Shown: in pieces, positions 8,275-16,294 of the stretch
How the letters are laid out: each line of letters starts with the position of its first letter
How positions within the stretch are numbered: the first letter of the stretch is position 1
Assembly (NCBI RefSeq): GCF_003325375.1
Contig: NZ_CP030862.1
Span: forward strand, 4,901,501-4,965,500
Length of the DNA: 64,000 nucleotides
Direction of reading: 5' to 3'
From: Streptomyces globosus
GTDB lineage: Bacteria > Actinomycetota > Actinomycetes > Streptomycetales > Streptomycetaceae
Translations under genes and position numbers: made by a program
The notes under the pieces: generated by a model
The model's input: the letters and a program-made list of their open reading frames with translations, nothing else
Told to the model about the DNA's origin: nothing
Database searches by the model: none

Positions 8275-10634
8275 GCACGGACCGCGACACCGAGGCCGCT
8301 GCCGCGGAAACCCCGACGCCGCCCGCCGGCCAGGAGCCGCCCGGCACCCCGCCGCCCGCCGCACCGGCCGAAGCCGCGGCCGGCGAGGGCGGCGGGCGCC
8401 CGCCGGCGGAGGAGGACGGGGCGGCGGAAGACCCCGCAGGCCCGGGGCCCGGTGCGGCCGGCGGCAGCGCCGCGGAGCCGGTGGCTCAGGCCGGGGGCGG
8501 GGCCGGAGAGGACTCCGCGGGCGGCGGCCGGGAGTCCGGGGACCCGCAGGCCGCGGCCGACGGCGACGCTCCGGAGGCCGAGGCTCCGGCGGCCTCGGCT
8601 CCGGACGGGGCGGCCGCCGGGGCCGCCGGCGGGGACGGGGCGGCGCAGCCCAGCGAGGCCGAGGCCGAGCTCGCGGCGCAGCGGTACGAGCGGGAGCGGA
8701 TCGCGCGCCGCAAGGCGGAACGCCAGGCCCCGGTGGAGGCGGGCGGCAAGCTGAGCGGCAGGGCCGCCGATCTGCTGGCTGCCGTACGGGCCGTGGAGAG
8801 CGGGAAGCCCGCGCCGGCGTACTTCGACGACGCCCCGGCCGTCCCGCGCCGGACCGCACCGCAGGCCCCTGCCGCCCGCGCCCCCGAGCCGGCCCCGCGG
8901 CCGCGCCCGGAGGCCGCGGCGCCCGCCGCGCCGCCCGCGGAGCGCGTCGAGGCCGTCCGGGCGGTGCTCGCGCGCGGCGGCGCCCCGGCGGAGCTGGCCG
9001 CTCCGGCGGCGGCCGCGCTCGGCGAGGATGCGGCCGAGCAGCTCGCCGAGGACCCGTGGCGGCTCCTCGCCGTCGCGGGCGTCCGACCGAGCCAGGCGGA
9101 CGGGTTCGCGCGCGCCCTGCTCGGCCCCGGCGCCGGTCCGGCCGACGAGCGCCGCGCCGCAGCGCTCGTCGGCTGGCTGCTGGAGCAGGCCGCGCTCAAG
9201 GGGCACACCGCCCTGGAGGCCGCCGCCCTGGAGGCCGCCCTGGCCGGCTACGGGGTCCCCGCCCCGGCCGAGGCGCTCGGCCAGGCCATCGCCGAGGGCC
9301 TGGTCCTCGTGTTCCACGAGCCGGTGGCCGAGTCGGCCGCCCGCGCCGCGCAGCCCGCGGACCCCGAGGCAGACGCCGACGCCGGGCAGCCCGTACGCGT
9401 CCTCGTCGGCCTGGAGGGCCACGCGCTGGCCGAGGAGAGCCTGGCCGACGGCCTGGCCCGGCTGACCGGCACCTTCACCGGCGAGGGCGCCGCCGCCTGG
9501 GACCCGTCCGCGGCCGGCGCCGGCGCCGAGCTGGTCCGCGCCGCCGCGGCGCACGGCCTCGTCGTGCACACCGGCGGCGAGGCCGCCCGCGCCGAGCCGC
9601 TGGCCCTGGCGGCGGCAGCCCGGGAGCACGGCCTGCGCACCTGCCTCGCCGCGCACGCCCCCGCGCCGGGGGCCGTCACCGTGGCCGGGCTGCTCGCCGG
9701 GGCGGAGGGACCCGAGCGGGACGCGGACGGCCGGTTCGCACTGGACCTGCTGGTCGTGCTGGACGCGCCGCAGCTCGACGTGGAGACCGCGGCAGCCCTG
9801 GTGGAGTCGGTTCCGGACGGCGCGCGCCTGGTGCTGTCCGGGGACCCCGCGGTCCTGGGCTCGGCGGGCCCCGGCCGGGTGTTCGCGGACGTCCTCGCGG
9901 CCCGTGTCTACCCGCAGGTCGCCTCCCGTGTCCCGGACCCGGGCCCGATCGGCGAGCTGGTCTCGGGCATCGGGATCGGCGAGCTGAACCAGGTGGACGC
10001 CCCCGGCCGGGAGGTCGTGATCGTTCCCGTCCGCGATGCCGGCGAGGCGGTGCACCGCACGGTGCAGCTGGTCGCCGAATCCGTGCCGCGGGCCTTCGGC
10101 ATCGGGGCGGACGGGGTGCAGGTCATCACCCCGGGCCACGGCGGCTCGGCGGGCACGCGCGCGCTGAACGCGGCCCTGAAGGAGCGGCTGAACCCGGGCC
10201 CGGGCCGCTTCGGCGGCTTCGACCCCGGCGACCGCGTCGTCCACGTGCCGTCGCCCGGGCGGGCCGTCCCTGCGCGGGTGGTGTCGGCGGACGCCGCGGG
10301 ACTGCACCTGGACGCCGCGGGCGCGCGGGTCGTCGTACCGAAGGAGCTGGTGGAGTCGCGGGTGCGGCACGGCTGGGCGGTCACGGCGCACCAGGCCGTC
10401 GGCGCGCGCTGGCCGGCGGTGGTCGTCGTCCTGCCGGGGGACGCGGTGCCCGCCCTGTCGCGGGACTGGGTGTACACGGCGTTCGGGCGGGCCGAGCGGC
10501 ACCTGTCGGTGGTGCACGGCGTCGACCAGGCGCTGCCGCGCGCGGTCGCAGAGGTGCTGCCGAAGCCGCGGACGACGCGGCTGGCGGGCCTGCTGCGGGG
10601 CCTCGCGGCCGCGGCGCAGGAACAGCCGCAGTAG
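8271..10634 (+). CDS. Degenerate RecD2-like helicase-fold protein
   Basis: This 787-residue protein has about 130 N-terminal residues that are Ala/Glu/Pro/Gly-rich and disordered. A region resembling RecD2 helix-hairpin-helix and helicase domains follows. Homologous positions are recognisable: VVLDAPQLD near 495 where RecD has the Walker B DEAS, then LVLSGDPAVLGSAGPGRVFADVL, ALNAALKERLNP, and TAHQAVG near 704 where RecD has TVHKSQG. No Walker A (GxxGxGKT) is present and the DE of motif II is changed, so helicase activity is unlikely. It may be a DNA-binding or scaffold protein. The GTG at 8271 overlaps the aldo/keto reductase stop. RecD-like ancestry is likely; the function is unknown. Confidence 0.75.
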   Translation: MSTDRDTEAAAAETPTPPAGQEPPGTPPPAAPAEAAAGEGGGRPPAEEDGAAEDPAGPGPGAAGGSAAEPVAQAGGGAGEDSAGGGRESGDPQAAADGDAPEAEAPAASAPDGAAAGAAGGDGAAQPSEAEAELAAQRYERERIARRKAERQAPVEAGGKLSGRAADLLAAVRAVESGKPAPAYFDDAPAVPRRTAPQAPAARAPEPAPRPRPEAAAPAAPPAERVEAVRAVLARGGAPAELAAPAAAALGEDAAEQLAEDPWRLLAVAGVRPSQADGFARALLGPGAGPADERRAAALVGWLLEQAALKGHTALEAAALEAALAGYGVPAPAEALGQAIAEGLVLVFHEPVAESAARAAQPADPEADADAGQPVRVLVGLEGHALAEESLADGLARLTGTFTGEGAAAWDPSAAGAGAELVRAAAAHGLVVHTGGEAARAEPLALAAAAREHGLRTCLAAHAPAPGAVTVAGLLAGAEGPERDADGRFALDLLVVLDAPQLDVETAAALVESVPDGARLVLSGDPAVLGSAGPGRVFADVLAARVYPQVASRVPDPGPIGELVSGIGIGELNQVDAPGREVVIVPVRDAGEAVHRTVQLVAESVPRAFGIGADGVQVITPGHGGSAGTRALNAALKERLNPGPGRFGGFDPGDRVVHVPSPGRAVPARVVSADAAGLHLDAAGARVVVPKELVESRVRHGWAVTAHQAVGARWPAVVVVLPGDAVPALSRDWVYTAFGRAERHLSVVHGVDQALPRAVAEVLPKPRTTRLAGLLRGLAAAAQEQPQ

Positions 10635-10645
10635 CGGCGCGGCCA

Positions 10646-10687
10646 GGCGGCCGGCCTCCCGTCCCGTTGCGGGCGGGGGCCGGCCGC
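10646..10687. terminator. Hairpin between convergent genes
   Basis: GCGGCCGGCC (near 10647-10656) pairs with GGCCGGCCGC (10678-10687) around a GC-rich loop with a second short stem. It separates the RecD-like gene from a minus-strand gene. Confidence 0.5.
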
Positions 10688-10707
10688 GGCTGCGGCACGG
10701 GGCCGGG

Positions 10708-11349
10708 TCAGGCGGGCGTCAGGCCGGGCTCCGCGGCCTCGTCGTCCTCCTCGTCGTCGTCGAAGACGGAGCTGACGTCGAACCGGTGCAGGACGTCCTG
10801 CGGGTCCGTGCTGCCGAACGGCGCGGCGAGCCACTCCCCCGGCTCCGGGATCTCGTGGGACGCGGCGATCCACAGTGTCGAGTCGCCCTCCTCCAGGCCG
10901 AAGTCCTTGGCCCGGGCGGCGATTTCGTCGGGCTCGTACTCCCCGAAGAGGACGCCCAGCGCTCCGGCCGTGCCCCCGTCGTGGACGAGTTCGGCGTCGC
11001 GGTCGTGCGCGGCGACCCGGTCCGCCTGGGCGACGAGCCGCCCCGGGTGCACGACGGCGTAGTCGCGGCGGATGAGCACGCTGAAGGCGGCGGGCTCGGC
11101 GGGTCCGGCGTACGGGGCTCCGTCCTCGGGGGTGGGGATCTCGAACGGGGTGACCTCGTCGTAGCGGTCGTAGAGGAGTTCGTCGTACTCCTCGGCTGCG
11201 GCGGCGAGTTCGTTGAAAGCGGCGTAGACGGCCGGGTCCTCGTCCCCGACCCTGCTCTCGACAGCGGCGAGGTGGCGGTCGATGGCGGCCTTGACGGCCT
11301 CGGCGGCGGCGCGAACCTCGGCAACAGTGGGCAGAGCGGCATCAGACAT
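10708..11349 (-). CDS. Conserved acidic protein of unknown function
   Basis: This soluble 213-residue protein is not assigned to a named family. The first 60 residues look helical (VAEVRAAAEAVKAAIDRHLAAVESRVGDEDPAVYAAF). A central region contains PAAFSVLIRRDYAVVHPG, and the C-terminus is strongly acidic (DDDEEDDEAAE). No signal peptide or membrane segment is seen. The ATG at 11349 has TAGCGT ending 7 nt before it, suggesting a leaderless message. It diverges from the DUF5703 gene with only 47 bp between start codons, so the two promoters overlap. Confidence 0.7.
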   Translation of the reverse strand: MSDAALPTVAEVRAAAEAVKAAIDRHLAAVESRVGDEDPAVYAAFNELAAAAEEYDELLYDRYDEVTPFEIPTPEDGAPYAGPAEPAAFSVLIRRDYAVVHPGRLVAQADRVAAHDRDAELVHDGGTAGALGVLFGEYEPDEIAARAKDFGLEEGDSTLWIAASHEIPEPGEWLAAPFGSTDPQDVLHRFDVSSVFDDDEEDDEAAEPGLTPA

Positions 11350-11396
11350 AGGGCAGACGCTATCCGTAGCGGGGCGGTGCCCGCACAATAGATGCG

Positions 11397-11585
11397 ATGC
11401 CGGAATACGAATTCGTCGACGTGTACGTGCCTCGCGGGGTCCCCCGCAAAGAGGCGACCCGACTGCTGACCGACCACGCCGAGTACGGGAACTGGGAGCT
11501 CGACCGGCTGAGCCTGCACCGGGACGGAAGCCGCAGGGTGCGGCTGCGCCGCAGGATCATCCGTCAGGTCCGGGCGACCTGGTGA
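11397..11585 (+). CDS. DUF5703 family small protein
   Basis: This 62-residue basic protein (MPEYEFVDVYVPRGVPRKEATRLL...) matches the short actinobacterial DUF5703 family. Function is unknown. It has a C-terminal Arg-rich stretch (RRVRLRRRIIRQVRATW) that could bind nucleic acid or a membrane surface. There is no Shine-Dalgarno before the ATG, and CACAAT about 7 nt upstream may be a weak -10. It is followed by a strong terminator. Confidence 0.75.
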   Translation: MPEYEFVDVYVPRGVPRKEATRLLTDHAEYGNWELDRLSLHRDGSRRVRLRRRIIRQVRATW

Positions 11586-11605
11586 CGGGCTGACCTGGCG
11601 GCATG

Positions 11606-11644
11606 GCGCGGGCCCCGCTCCCCGGGAGGGGGCGGGGCCCGCGC
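11606..11644. terminator. Strong bidirectional terminator
   Basis: A perfect 13-bp stem (GCGCGGGCCCCGC, 11606-11618, with 11632-11644) separates the convergent DUF5703 and long chaplin genes. Confidence 0.75.
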
Positions 11645-11659
11645 TGTGACGGCGCCGCG

Positions 11660-12433
11660 TCAGGCCGCGGCGCGGGCCCGCCGGTAGAGCACGGCTCCGG
11701 CCAGGAGCGTGCCGGCGGCCAGCGGCAGTGCGACGCCGAGGACGTCGCCGGCGCCGGTCGCGGCAAGCCCGGCCTGCCGGGGCGGCGCGATCCCGGCCCC
11801 GGGCCCGCCGGGCCCGCCCCCGGGCGTCACCGAACCGCCGTCGGGGCTGCCCGGGGTGCCGGGCTGGTTCGGAGTGCCGGGCTGGCCCGGGGTGCCGGGG
11901 TTACCCGGGGTGCCGGGGTTACCCGGCTGCCCAGGATTACCGGGGTTCTCGGGGTTCTCGGGGTTGCCGGGGTTGCCGGGGTTGCCGGGCTGCCCGGGGT
12001 TCCCGGGCTGGCCCGGCCCCTCCTCCTCGTCACACGGTTCGTCCGGGACCTGCGGACCGCCCGGATTGCCCGGCTGACCGGGGTTCCCCGGCTGGCCCGG
12101 GTTACCGGGATCGCCCGGCTGGCCCGGGGTGCCGGGGTTCCCCGGCTGGCCCGGACTGCCCGGCCGGCCGCCGCCGTTGGTGCAGCCGTTGCCGAACGCC
12201 GGGTTCAGCAGCCCGATGACGTCGATCGTGTTGCCGCAGACGTTCACCGGCGCGTCCACCGGGGCCTGCACGTTGTTGCCGGACAGCACGCCCGGCGAGC
12301 CGGCGGCCTGCCCCGACGCCGCGGCTCCGGTGCCGCCGGCCGCCTGCGCGTACCCCCCGCCCAGGGCGAGGACGCCCCCGGCCGCGGCCATCGTGATCAG
12401 GGTCTTCCTCGCCGCCGCTGCCTGTCGTCGCAT
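11660..12433 (-). CDS. Long chaplin with collagen-like stalk and LAxTG sorting signal
   Basis: This 257-residue exported cell-wall protein has four parts in order: a signal peptide (about 1-30), one chaplin domain (about 45-87, GSPGVLSGNNVQ...VCGNTIDVIGLLNPAFGNGC with the paired cysteines), about 115 residues of Gly-Pro-x repeats (PGN/PGQ/PGT, ENPENP), and a C-terminal LAATG motif with a hydrophobic segment and basic tail. Chaplins coat aerial hyphae with amyloid-like fibres, and sortase-anchored members tie them to the wall. Known long chaplins (ChpA-C) carry two chaplin domains; this has one plus a collagen-like linker. Position beside a ChpH-like gene suggests the chpC locus. The start could also be 9 nt upstream (12442), but GGGG spacing favours 12433. 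Confidence 0.85.
   Translation of the reverse strand: MRRQAAAARKTLITMAAAGGVLALGGGYAQAAGGTGAAASGQAAGSPGVLSGNNVQAPVDAPVNVCGNTIDVIGLLNPAFGNGCTNGGGRPGSPGQPGNPGTPGQPGDPGNPGQPGNPGQPGNPGGPQVPDEPCDEEEGPGQPGNPGQPGNPGNPGNPENPENPGNPGQPGNPGTPGNPGTPGQPGTPNQPGTPGSPDGGSVTPGGGPGGPGAGIAPPRQAGLAATGAGDVLGVALPLAAGTLLAGAVLYRRARAAA
11860..12165 (-). repeat. 9-bp-based tandem repeats encoding Gly-Pro-x stalk
   Basis: This stretch is dominated by variants of CCGGGGTTGCCGGGCTG-type 9-bp units, read on the minus strand as PGN-PGQ-PGT triplets. It is interrupted once by an acidic, cysteine-containing island (VPDEPCDEEEG). Length variation by slippage is likely. Confidence 0.8.
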
Positions 12434-12483
12434 CTCTTCCATCCCCCTGCCGTATACAAGAACACCGGGCCCGAAAGCCCGGC

Positions 12484-12515
12484 GGCCCCGGAGCGCTGGA
12501 TTGCGCTCCGGGGCC
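12484..12515 (-). terminator. Terminator after short chaplin
   Basis: A 13-bp perfect stem (GGCCCCGGAGCGC with 12503-12515) has a 6-nt loop. It lies between the end of the short chaplin gene and the start of the long chaplin gene, so the two are probably transcribed separately. Confidence 0.7.
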
Positions 12516-12532
12516 CCAAGACCTCAGGTGCG

Positions 12533-12766
12533 TCAGGCGTTGACGCAGGTGTTGCCGAAGGCCGGGTTCAGCAGGCCGACGACGTTGATGGTGTTGCCGC
12601 AGACGTTCACCGGGATGTGGACCGGGACCTGGACGACGTTGCCGGACAGGACGCCGGGGGAGCCGATGGCCGCACCCTGCGCACCCGCGTCGGCAGCCGC
12701 CACGCCCGCACCCGCCAGAACCAGACCACCGGTGGCAGCGGCAGCGGCCACAACCTTCTTCAGCAT
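12533..12766 (-). CDS. chpH: Short chaplin (ChpH-like)
   Basis: This 77-residue secreted surface-active protein has a signal peptide (about 1-27) and a single chaplin domain. The domain starts at GSPGVLSGNVVQVPVH and has two cysteines (NVCGN and GNTCVN) that form a disulfide in the family. Short chaplins self-assemble at the air-water interface and allow hyphae to grow into air. AGGAGG 5 nt before the ATG at 12766 sets the start and predicts strong translation. The neighbouring long chaplin supports a chpC-chpH type locus. Confidence 0.9.
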   Translation of the reverse strand: MLKKVVAAAAATGGLVLAGAGVAAADAGAQGAAIGSPGVLSGNVVQVPVHIPVNVCGNTINVVGLLNPAFGNTCVNA

Positions 12767-12895
12767 TGTTCCTCCTAGTAGGCAATGCGGTCCCAGCCGC
12801 GGACCGCACCACCTGTAACGAGGAGGGATCACCGGGGCTACGAGCGTATGAGCGCATTCACTCTTCCCGGTGGTCTGTGCACACCTTCGCGATTC

Positions 12896-14221
12896 TCAGC
12901 AGTTGTCAATGAATCGGTCGAGGACCCGCACGCCGAACTTCAGCCCGTCGACCGGCACCCGCTCGTCCACGCCGTGGAACATGCCGGCGAAGTCCAGCTC
13001 GGGCGGCAGCTGGAGCGGCGCGAAGCCGAAGCAGCGGATGCCGAGGTCGTCGAAGGACTTGGCGTCCGTACCGCCGGAGAGCATGTACGGGACGGCGCGC
13101 GCGATCGGGTCCTCCGCCTTGAGTGCGCCCTGCATGGCATCCACGAGCCGGCCGTCGAAGTCGGTCTCCAGGGCCCGGTCCCCGTGGACGTCCTCCCGCT
13201 TCACACGAGGCCCGAGGATGCGGTCGAGGTCGGCGAAGAACTCGTCCTCGTAGCCGGGCAGGAAGCGGCCGTCGACGTGCGCGGTGGCCTGGCCGGGGAT
13301 GACGTTGACCTTGTAGCCGGCGCCGAGCATCGTCGGGGCGGCCGAGTTGCGCAGCGTCGCGCCGACCATTTTCGCGATGCCGCCCAGCTTGGCGAGGGTG
13401 GCGTCCATGTCGTCCGGGTCGAGGGGGGTGCCCAGCGCGTCGGACAGCTCGTCCAGGAAGGACCGCACCGTCTTGGTGACGCGGACCGGCCACTGGTGCC
13501 GGCCGAGCCGCCCCACGGCCTCGCACAGCTCCGTGATCGCGTTGTCGGTGTTCGTCATGGAGCCGTGGCCCGCAGTGCCCTCCACGGTCAGGCGCATCCA
13601 GTGCATGCCCTTCTGGGCCGTCTCGACGAGGTAGAGGCGCAGGTTCTCGTTGACGGTGAAGGAGAAGCCGCCGACCTCGCCGATCGCCTCGGTGACGCCC
13701 TCGAAGAGCCCGGGGTGGTGGTCGACCAGGTGGCGGGCGCCGTACACGCCGCCCGCCTCCTCGTCGGCGAGGAACGCGAGGACGATGTCGCGCGGCGGCT
13801 TGCGGCCGCTGCGCAGGCGGTCGCGGACGACGGCCAGCGTCATCGCGTCCATGTCCTTCATGTCGACGGCGCCGCGGCCCCAGACGCAGCCGTCGGCGAT
13901 CTCCCCGGAGAACGGGTCGTACGTCCAGTCGGCGGCGTTGGCCGGGACGACGTCGGTGTGCCCGTGGATCAGCAGGGCGGGCCGCGAGGGGTCCTCCCCC
14001 TCGATGCGGGCCACGGTCGAGGCCCGGCCCTTGTGGGACTCGAAGATCTGCGGCTCCAGGCCGACCTCCGCGAGCTTCTCGGCGACCCACTCGGCGGCCT
14101 TGCGCTCACCGGGGCCCGAGTGGTCCCCGTAGTTGCTCGTGTCGATCCGGATGAGGTCCCGGCAGAGGTCGACGACCTCGTCCTCTCCGGAGACGGTCCT
14201 GCCCGCGCTCGACTCGCTCAC
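12896..14221 (-). CDS. M20-family metallopeptidase
   Basis: This 441-residue cytoplasmic zinc amidohydrolase/peptidase has typical motifs: LLIHGHTDVVP (first metal His and Asp), WGRGAVDMKDMDA (bridging Asp) and AFLADEEAGG (catalytic Glu pair). A dimerisation domain is inserted around TVEGTAGHGSM and the late SGGTDAKSF is conserved. It resembles ArgE/DapE-like dipeptidase members. GTG at 14221 is preferred because GGGAGG lies 7 nt before it; the ATG at 14236 contains that Shine-Dalgarno within its own codons. The substrate is unknown. Confidence 0.88.
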   Translation of the reverse strand: MSESSAGRTVSGEDEVVDLCRDLIRIDTSNYGDHSGPGERKAAEWVAEKLAEVGLEPQIFESHKGRASTVARIEGEDPSRPALLIHGHTDVVPANAADWTYDPFSGEIADGCVWGRGAVDMKDMDAMTLAVVRDRLRSGRKPPRDIVLAFLADEEAGGVYGARHLVDHHPGLFEGVTEAIGEVGGFSFTVNENLRLYLVETAQKGMHWMRLTVEGTAGHGSMTNTDNAITELCEAVGRLGRHQWPVRVTKTVRSFLDELSDALGTPLDPDDMDATLAKLGGIAKMVGATLRNSAAPTMLGAGYKVNVIPGQATAHVDGRFLPGYEDEFFADLDRILGPRVKREDVHGDRALETDFDGRLVDAMQGALKAEDPIARAVPYMLSGGTDAKSFDDLGIRCFGFAPLQLPPELDFAGMFHGVDERVPVDGLKFGVRVLDRFIDNC

Positions 14222-14392
14222 GCTGCTTCCTCCCACTGATCAGTACCGACGGCTGCGCCTCCCCATCCTCCCGCGCCGGCCCGCCGCACCCAAGGGCGAT
14301 CCCCGGCCGCAGGGGGTGTGATCGGGCCCCCTGAATGTTTGGTAATGTTTTCCACGTCGGAACGGCCGAGCGGCCGGGAAGACAGACACCTT

Positions 14393-14480
14393 GTCCGGGT
14401 GGCGGAATGGCAGACGCGCTAGCTTGAGGTGCTAGTGCCCTTTATCGGGCGTGGGGGTTCAAGTCCCCCCTCGGACACCA
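14393..14480 (+). tRNA. tRNA-Leu (GAG)
   Basis: This is an 88-nt class II tRNA with encoded CCA. The acceptor stem GTCCGGG pairs with CTCGGAC, the anticodon stem GCTAGC/GCTAG frames the loop TTGAGGT with anticodon GAG (reads CUC and CUU), the long variable arm is GCCC-TTTATC-GGGC, and the T-loop is GGTTCAAGTCC. Confidence 0.97.
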
Positions 14481-14484
14481 CGGG

Positions 14485-14510
14485 AAGACCCCCGCTTCGG
14501 CGGGGGTCTT
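14485..14510 (+). terminator. tRNA terminator
   Basis: The stem AAGACCCCCGC / GCGGGGGTCTT with a TTCG tetraloop starts 4 nt after the tRNA CCA and is followed by TCTTTCT. It is a textbook intrinsic terminator. Confidence 0.9.
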
Positions 14511-14583
14511 CTTTCTGTTGTTCCGGGGTCGGCGGACGGGGAGAGCCCGCGTGCGGCAGGCGGGGACGCCGGCCTGCAACGCG

Positions 14584-14613
14584 GAAGGACCCCGCCGTCG
14601 GGCGGGGTCCTTC
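14584..14613. terminator. Terminator of the amino-acid permease
   Basis: A 13-bp stem GAAGGACCCCGCC / GGCGGGGTCCTTC with loop GTCG lies 13 bp beyond the permease stop on the minus strand. Confidence 0.8.
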
Positions 14614-14626
14614 GGAGGCGGGGGTG

Positions 14627-16063
14627 TCAGCGGCCGGCGGCGATCTTCGCCACGCGGCGGCGGACCAGGAACCAGCCGACGACCAGCATCGCGCCGATCA
14701 CGGGGACGCACATGACCGTGGTGCGGCCCACGCCGCCGTCGCACCACATCAGCACGAGCACGGTGAACAGGAACACCAGGGTGATGATCTGGGTGTACGG
14801 GGACCAGGGCAGGCGGTAGGCGGGCCGCTCGACCAGGCCCTGCCGGGAGCGCTGCCAGAACAGCAGCGAGCAGAGCATGACCATGCCCCAGGTGCCGAGG
14901 ATGCCGAGCGAGGCGAAGTTCAGGACGAGCTCGAAGGCGTCCTTCGGCATCAGGTAGTTCAGGCCGACGCCGGCGAGGCCGAAGGCCGCGGTGAACAGGA
15001 CGCCGCCGTAGGGGACCTTGCCCTTGTTCATGCGGCCGGTGAACTTCGGGGCGGAGCCGGACATGGCCATCGAGCGCAGGATGCGGCCGGTGGAGTACAG
15101 GCCGGAGTTCAGGCTCGACAGGGCGGCGGTCAGCACGACGAGGTTCATGATGCCGGCGGTGCCGGGGATGCCGAGCTTGTCGAAGACCGTGACGAAGGGG
15201 CTCTGGTCGGCGGAATACGCGGTGTACGGCAGGAGCATCGCCAGCAGGACGACCGAGCCGACGTAGAACAGGCCGACGCGCCACATGATCGAGTTGATCG
15301 CCTTCGGCATGATCTTCTCGGGGTTCTCGGTCTCGCCGGCGGCGACGCCGCACAGCTCGACGGAGGCGTACGCGAAGACGACGCCCTGGACCACCAGGAG
15401 CATCGGCAGGACGCCGGACGGGAAGAGGCCGCCGTTGTCGGTGATCGTCGACAGGCCCGGGGTGTGGCCGCCGATGTCGTGGCTCGTGGCGACCAGGTAG
15501 ATCGCGACGATCAGGAAGATCACCAGGGCTGCGACCTTGACCAGCGAGAACCAGAACTCCATCTCGCCGAAGTACTTCACCGAGATCAGGTTCGCGGTCA
15601 GGACGACGGCGAGCGCGATGAGGGCGAGCACCCACTGGGGGACGGAGGTGAACATCGACCAGAAGTGCGCGTAGGTCGCGGCGGCCGTGATGTCCGCCAC
15701 GGTGGTGGTCGACCAGTTCAGGAAGTACAGCCAGCCGGCCGTGTAGGCGCCCTTCTCCCCCATGAACTCGCGCGCGTACGAGACGAACGCGCCGGAGGAC
15801 GGGCGGTACAGGACGAGCTCGCCAAGCGCGCGGACGACGAAGAACGCGAAGATGCCGCACACGGCGTAGGCGATGGCCAGGGACGGTCCCGCACCGGCGA
15901 GCCTGCCGCCCGCGCCGAGGAACAGGCCGGTGCCTATCGCCCCGCCGATGGCGATCATGTTGATGTGGCGGGACTTGAGGTCCTTGCTGTAACCCTCGTC
16001 ACCTGCGTCGACGTGACTGGAGGACGCCGTGGCCGGGGCCTCGGTCAAGGTGCGGTCACTCAT
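14627..16063 (-). CDS. APC amino-acid permease (asparagine-permease-like)
   Basis: This 478-residue APC/AAT-family permease has about 12 membrane helices. The N-terminal HINMIAIGGAIGTGLFLG is the substrate-binding helix 1 signature, and SYAREFMGEKGAYTAGWLYFLNW closely resembles AnsP-type asparagine permeases. It probably imports L-asparagine or a related amino acid by proton symport. The ATG at 16063 (MSDRTLTEAP) is chosen because residues upstream to 16174 are Pro/Lys-rich and not family-like. A terminator separates it from the next permease upstream. Confidence 0.85.
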   Translation of the reverse strand: MSDRTLTEAPATASSSHVDAGDEGYSKDLKSRHINMIAIGGAIGTGLFLGAGGRLAGAGPSLAIAYAVCGIFAFFVVRALGELVLYRPSSGAFVSYAREFMGEKGAYTAGWLYFLNWSTTTVADITAAATYAHFWSMFTSVPQWVLALIALAVVLTANLISVKYFGEMEFWFSLVKVAALVIFLIVAIYLVATSHDIGGHTPGLSTITDNGGLFPSGVLPMLLVVQGVVFAYASVELCGVAAGETENPEKIMPKAINSIMWRVGLFYVGSVVLLAMLLPYTAYSADQSPFVTVFDKLGIPGTAGIMNLVVLTAALSSLNSGLYSTGRILRSMAMSGSAPKFTGRMNKGKVPYGGVLFTAAFGLAGVGLNYLMPKDAFELVLNFASLGILGTWGMVMLCSLLFWQRSRQGLVERPAYRLPWSPYTQIITLVFLFTVLVLMWCDGGVGRTTVMCVPVIGAMLVVGWFLVRRRVAKIAAGR

Positions 16064-16213
16064 ATGGGACTTCGCCTTCGTGGGTGGGACAGGCATGGCG
16101 GACCGCCCCACAAGGGACTCGGGTGGTGTCACCTGTGCGGGGGTCCGGGAGTTTTTGTCGCCATAGGAGACCATGAGCGTCGGCCGTGGCCAAAACCAGG
16201 CCCCGCAGACGAA

Positions 16214-16249
16214 GGCCCCCGACGACCTTGGAAACGGTCGTCGGGGGCC
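16214..16249 (-). terminator. Terminator after second APC permease
   Basis: A perfect 14-bp stem GGCCCCCGACGACC / GGTCGTCGGGGGCC has an 8-nt loop. It sits downstream of the 16295-17839 permease gene and before the next gene on the same strand. Confidence 0.85.
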
Positions 16250-16294
16250 TCGTGCAGGGCTGAAAGCGAGGGCGCCAGGCCCTGCGGAGCGGGA

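Noticed and set aside
8244..10517. A 757-codon minus-strand frame opposite the RecD-like gene
   Set aside because: Arg/Gly/His-rich shadow with no domain; the plus frame carries recognisable motifs and a coupled start.
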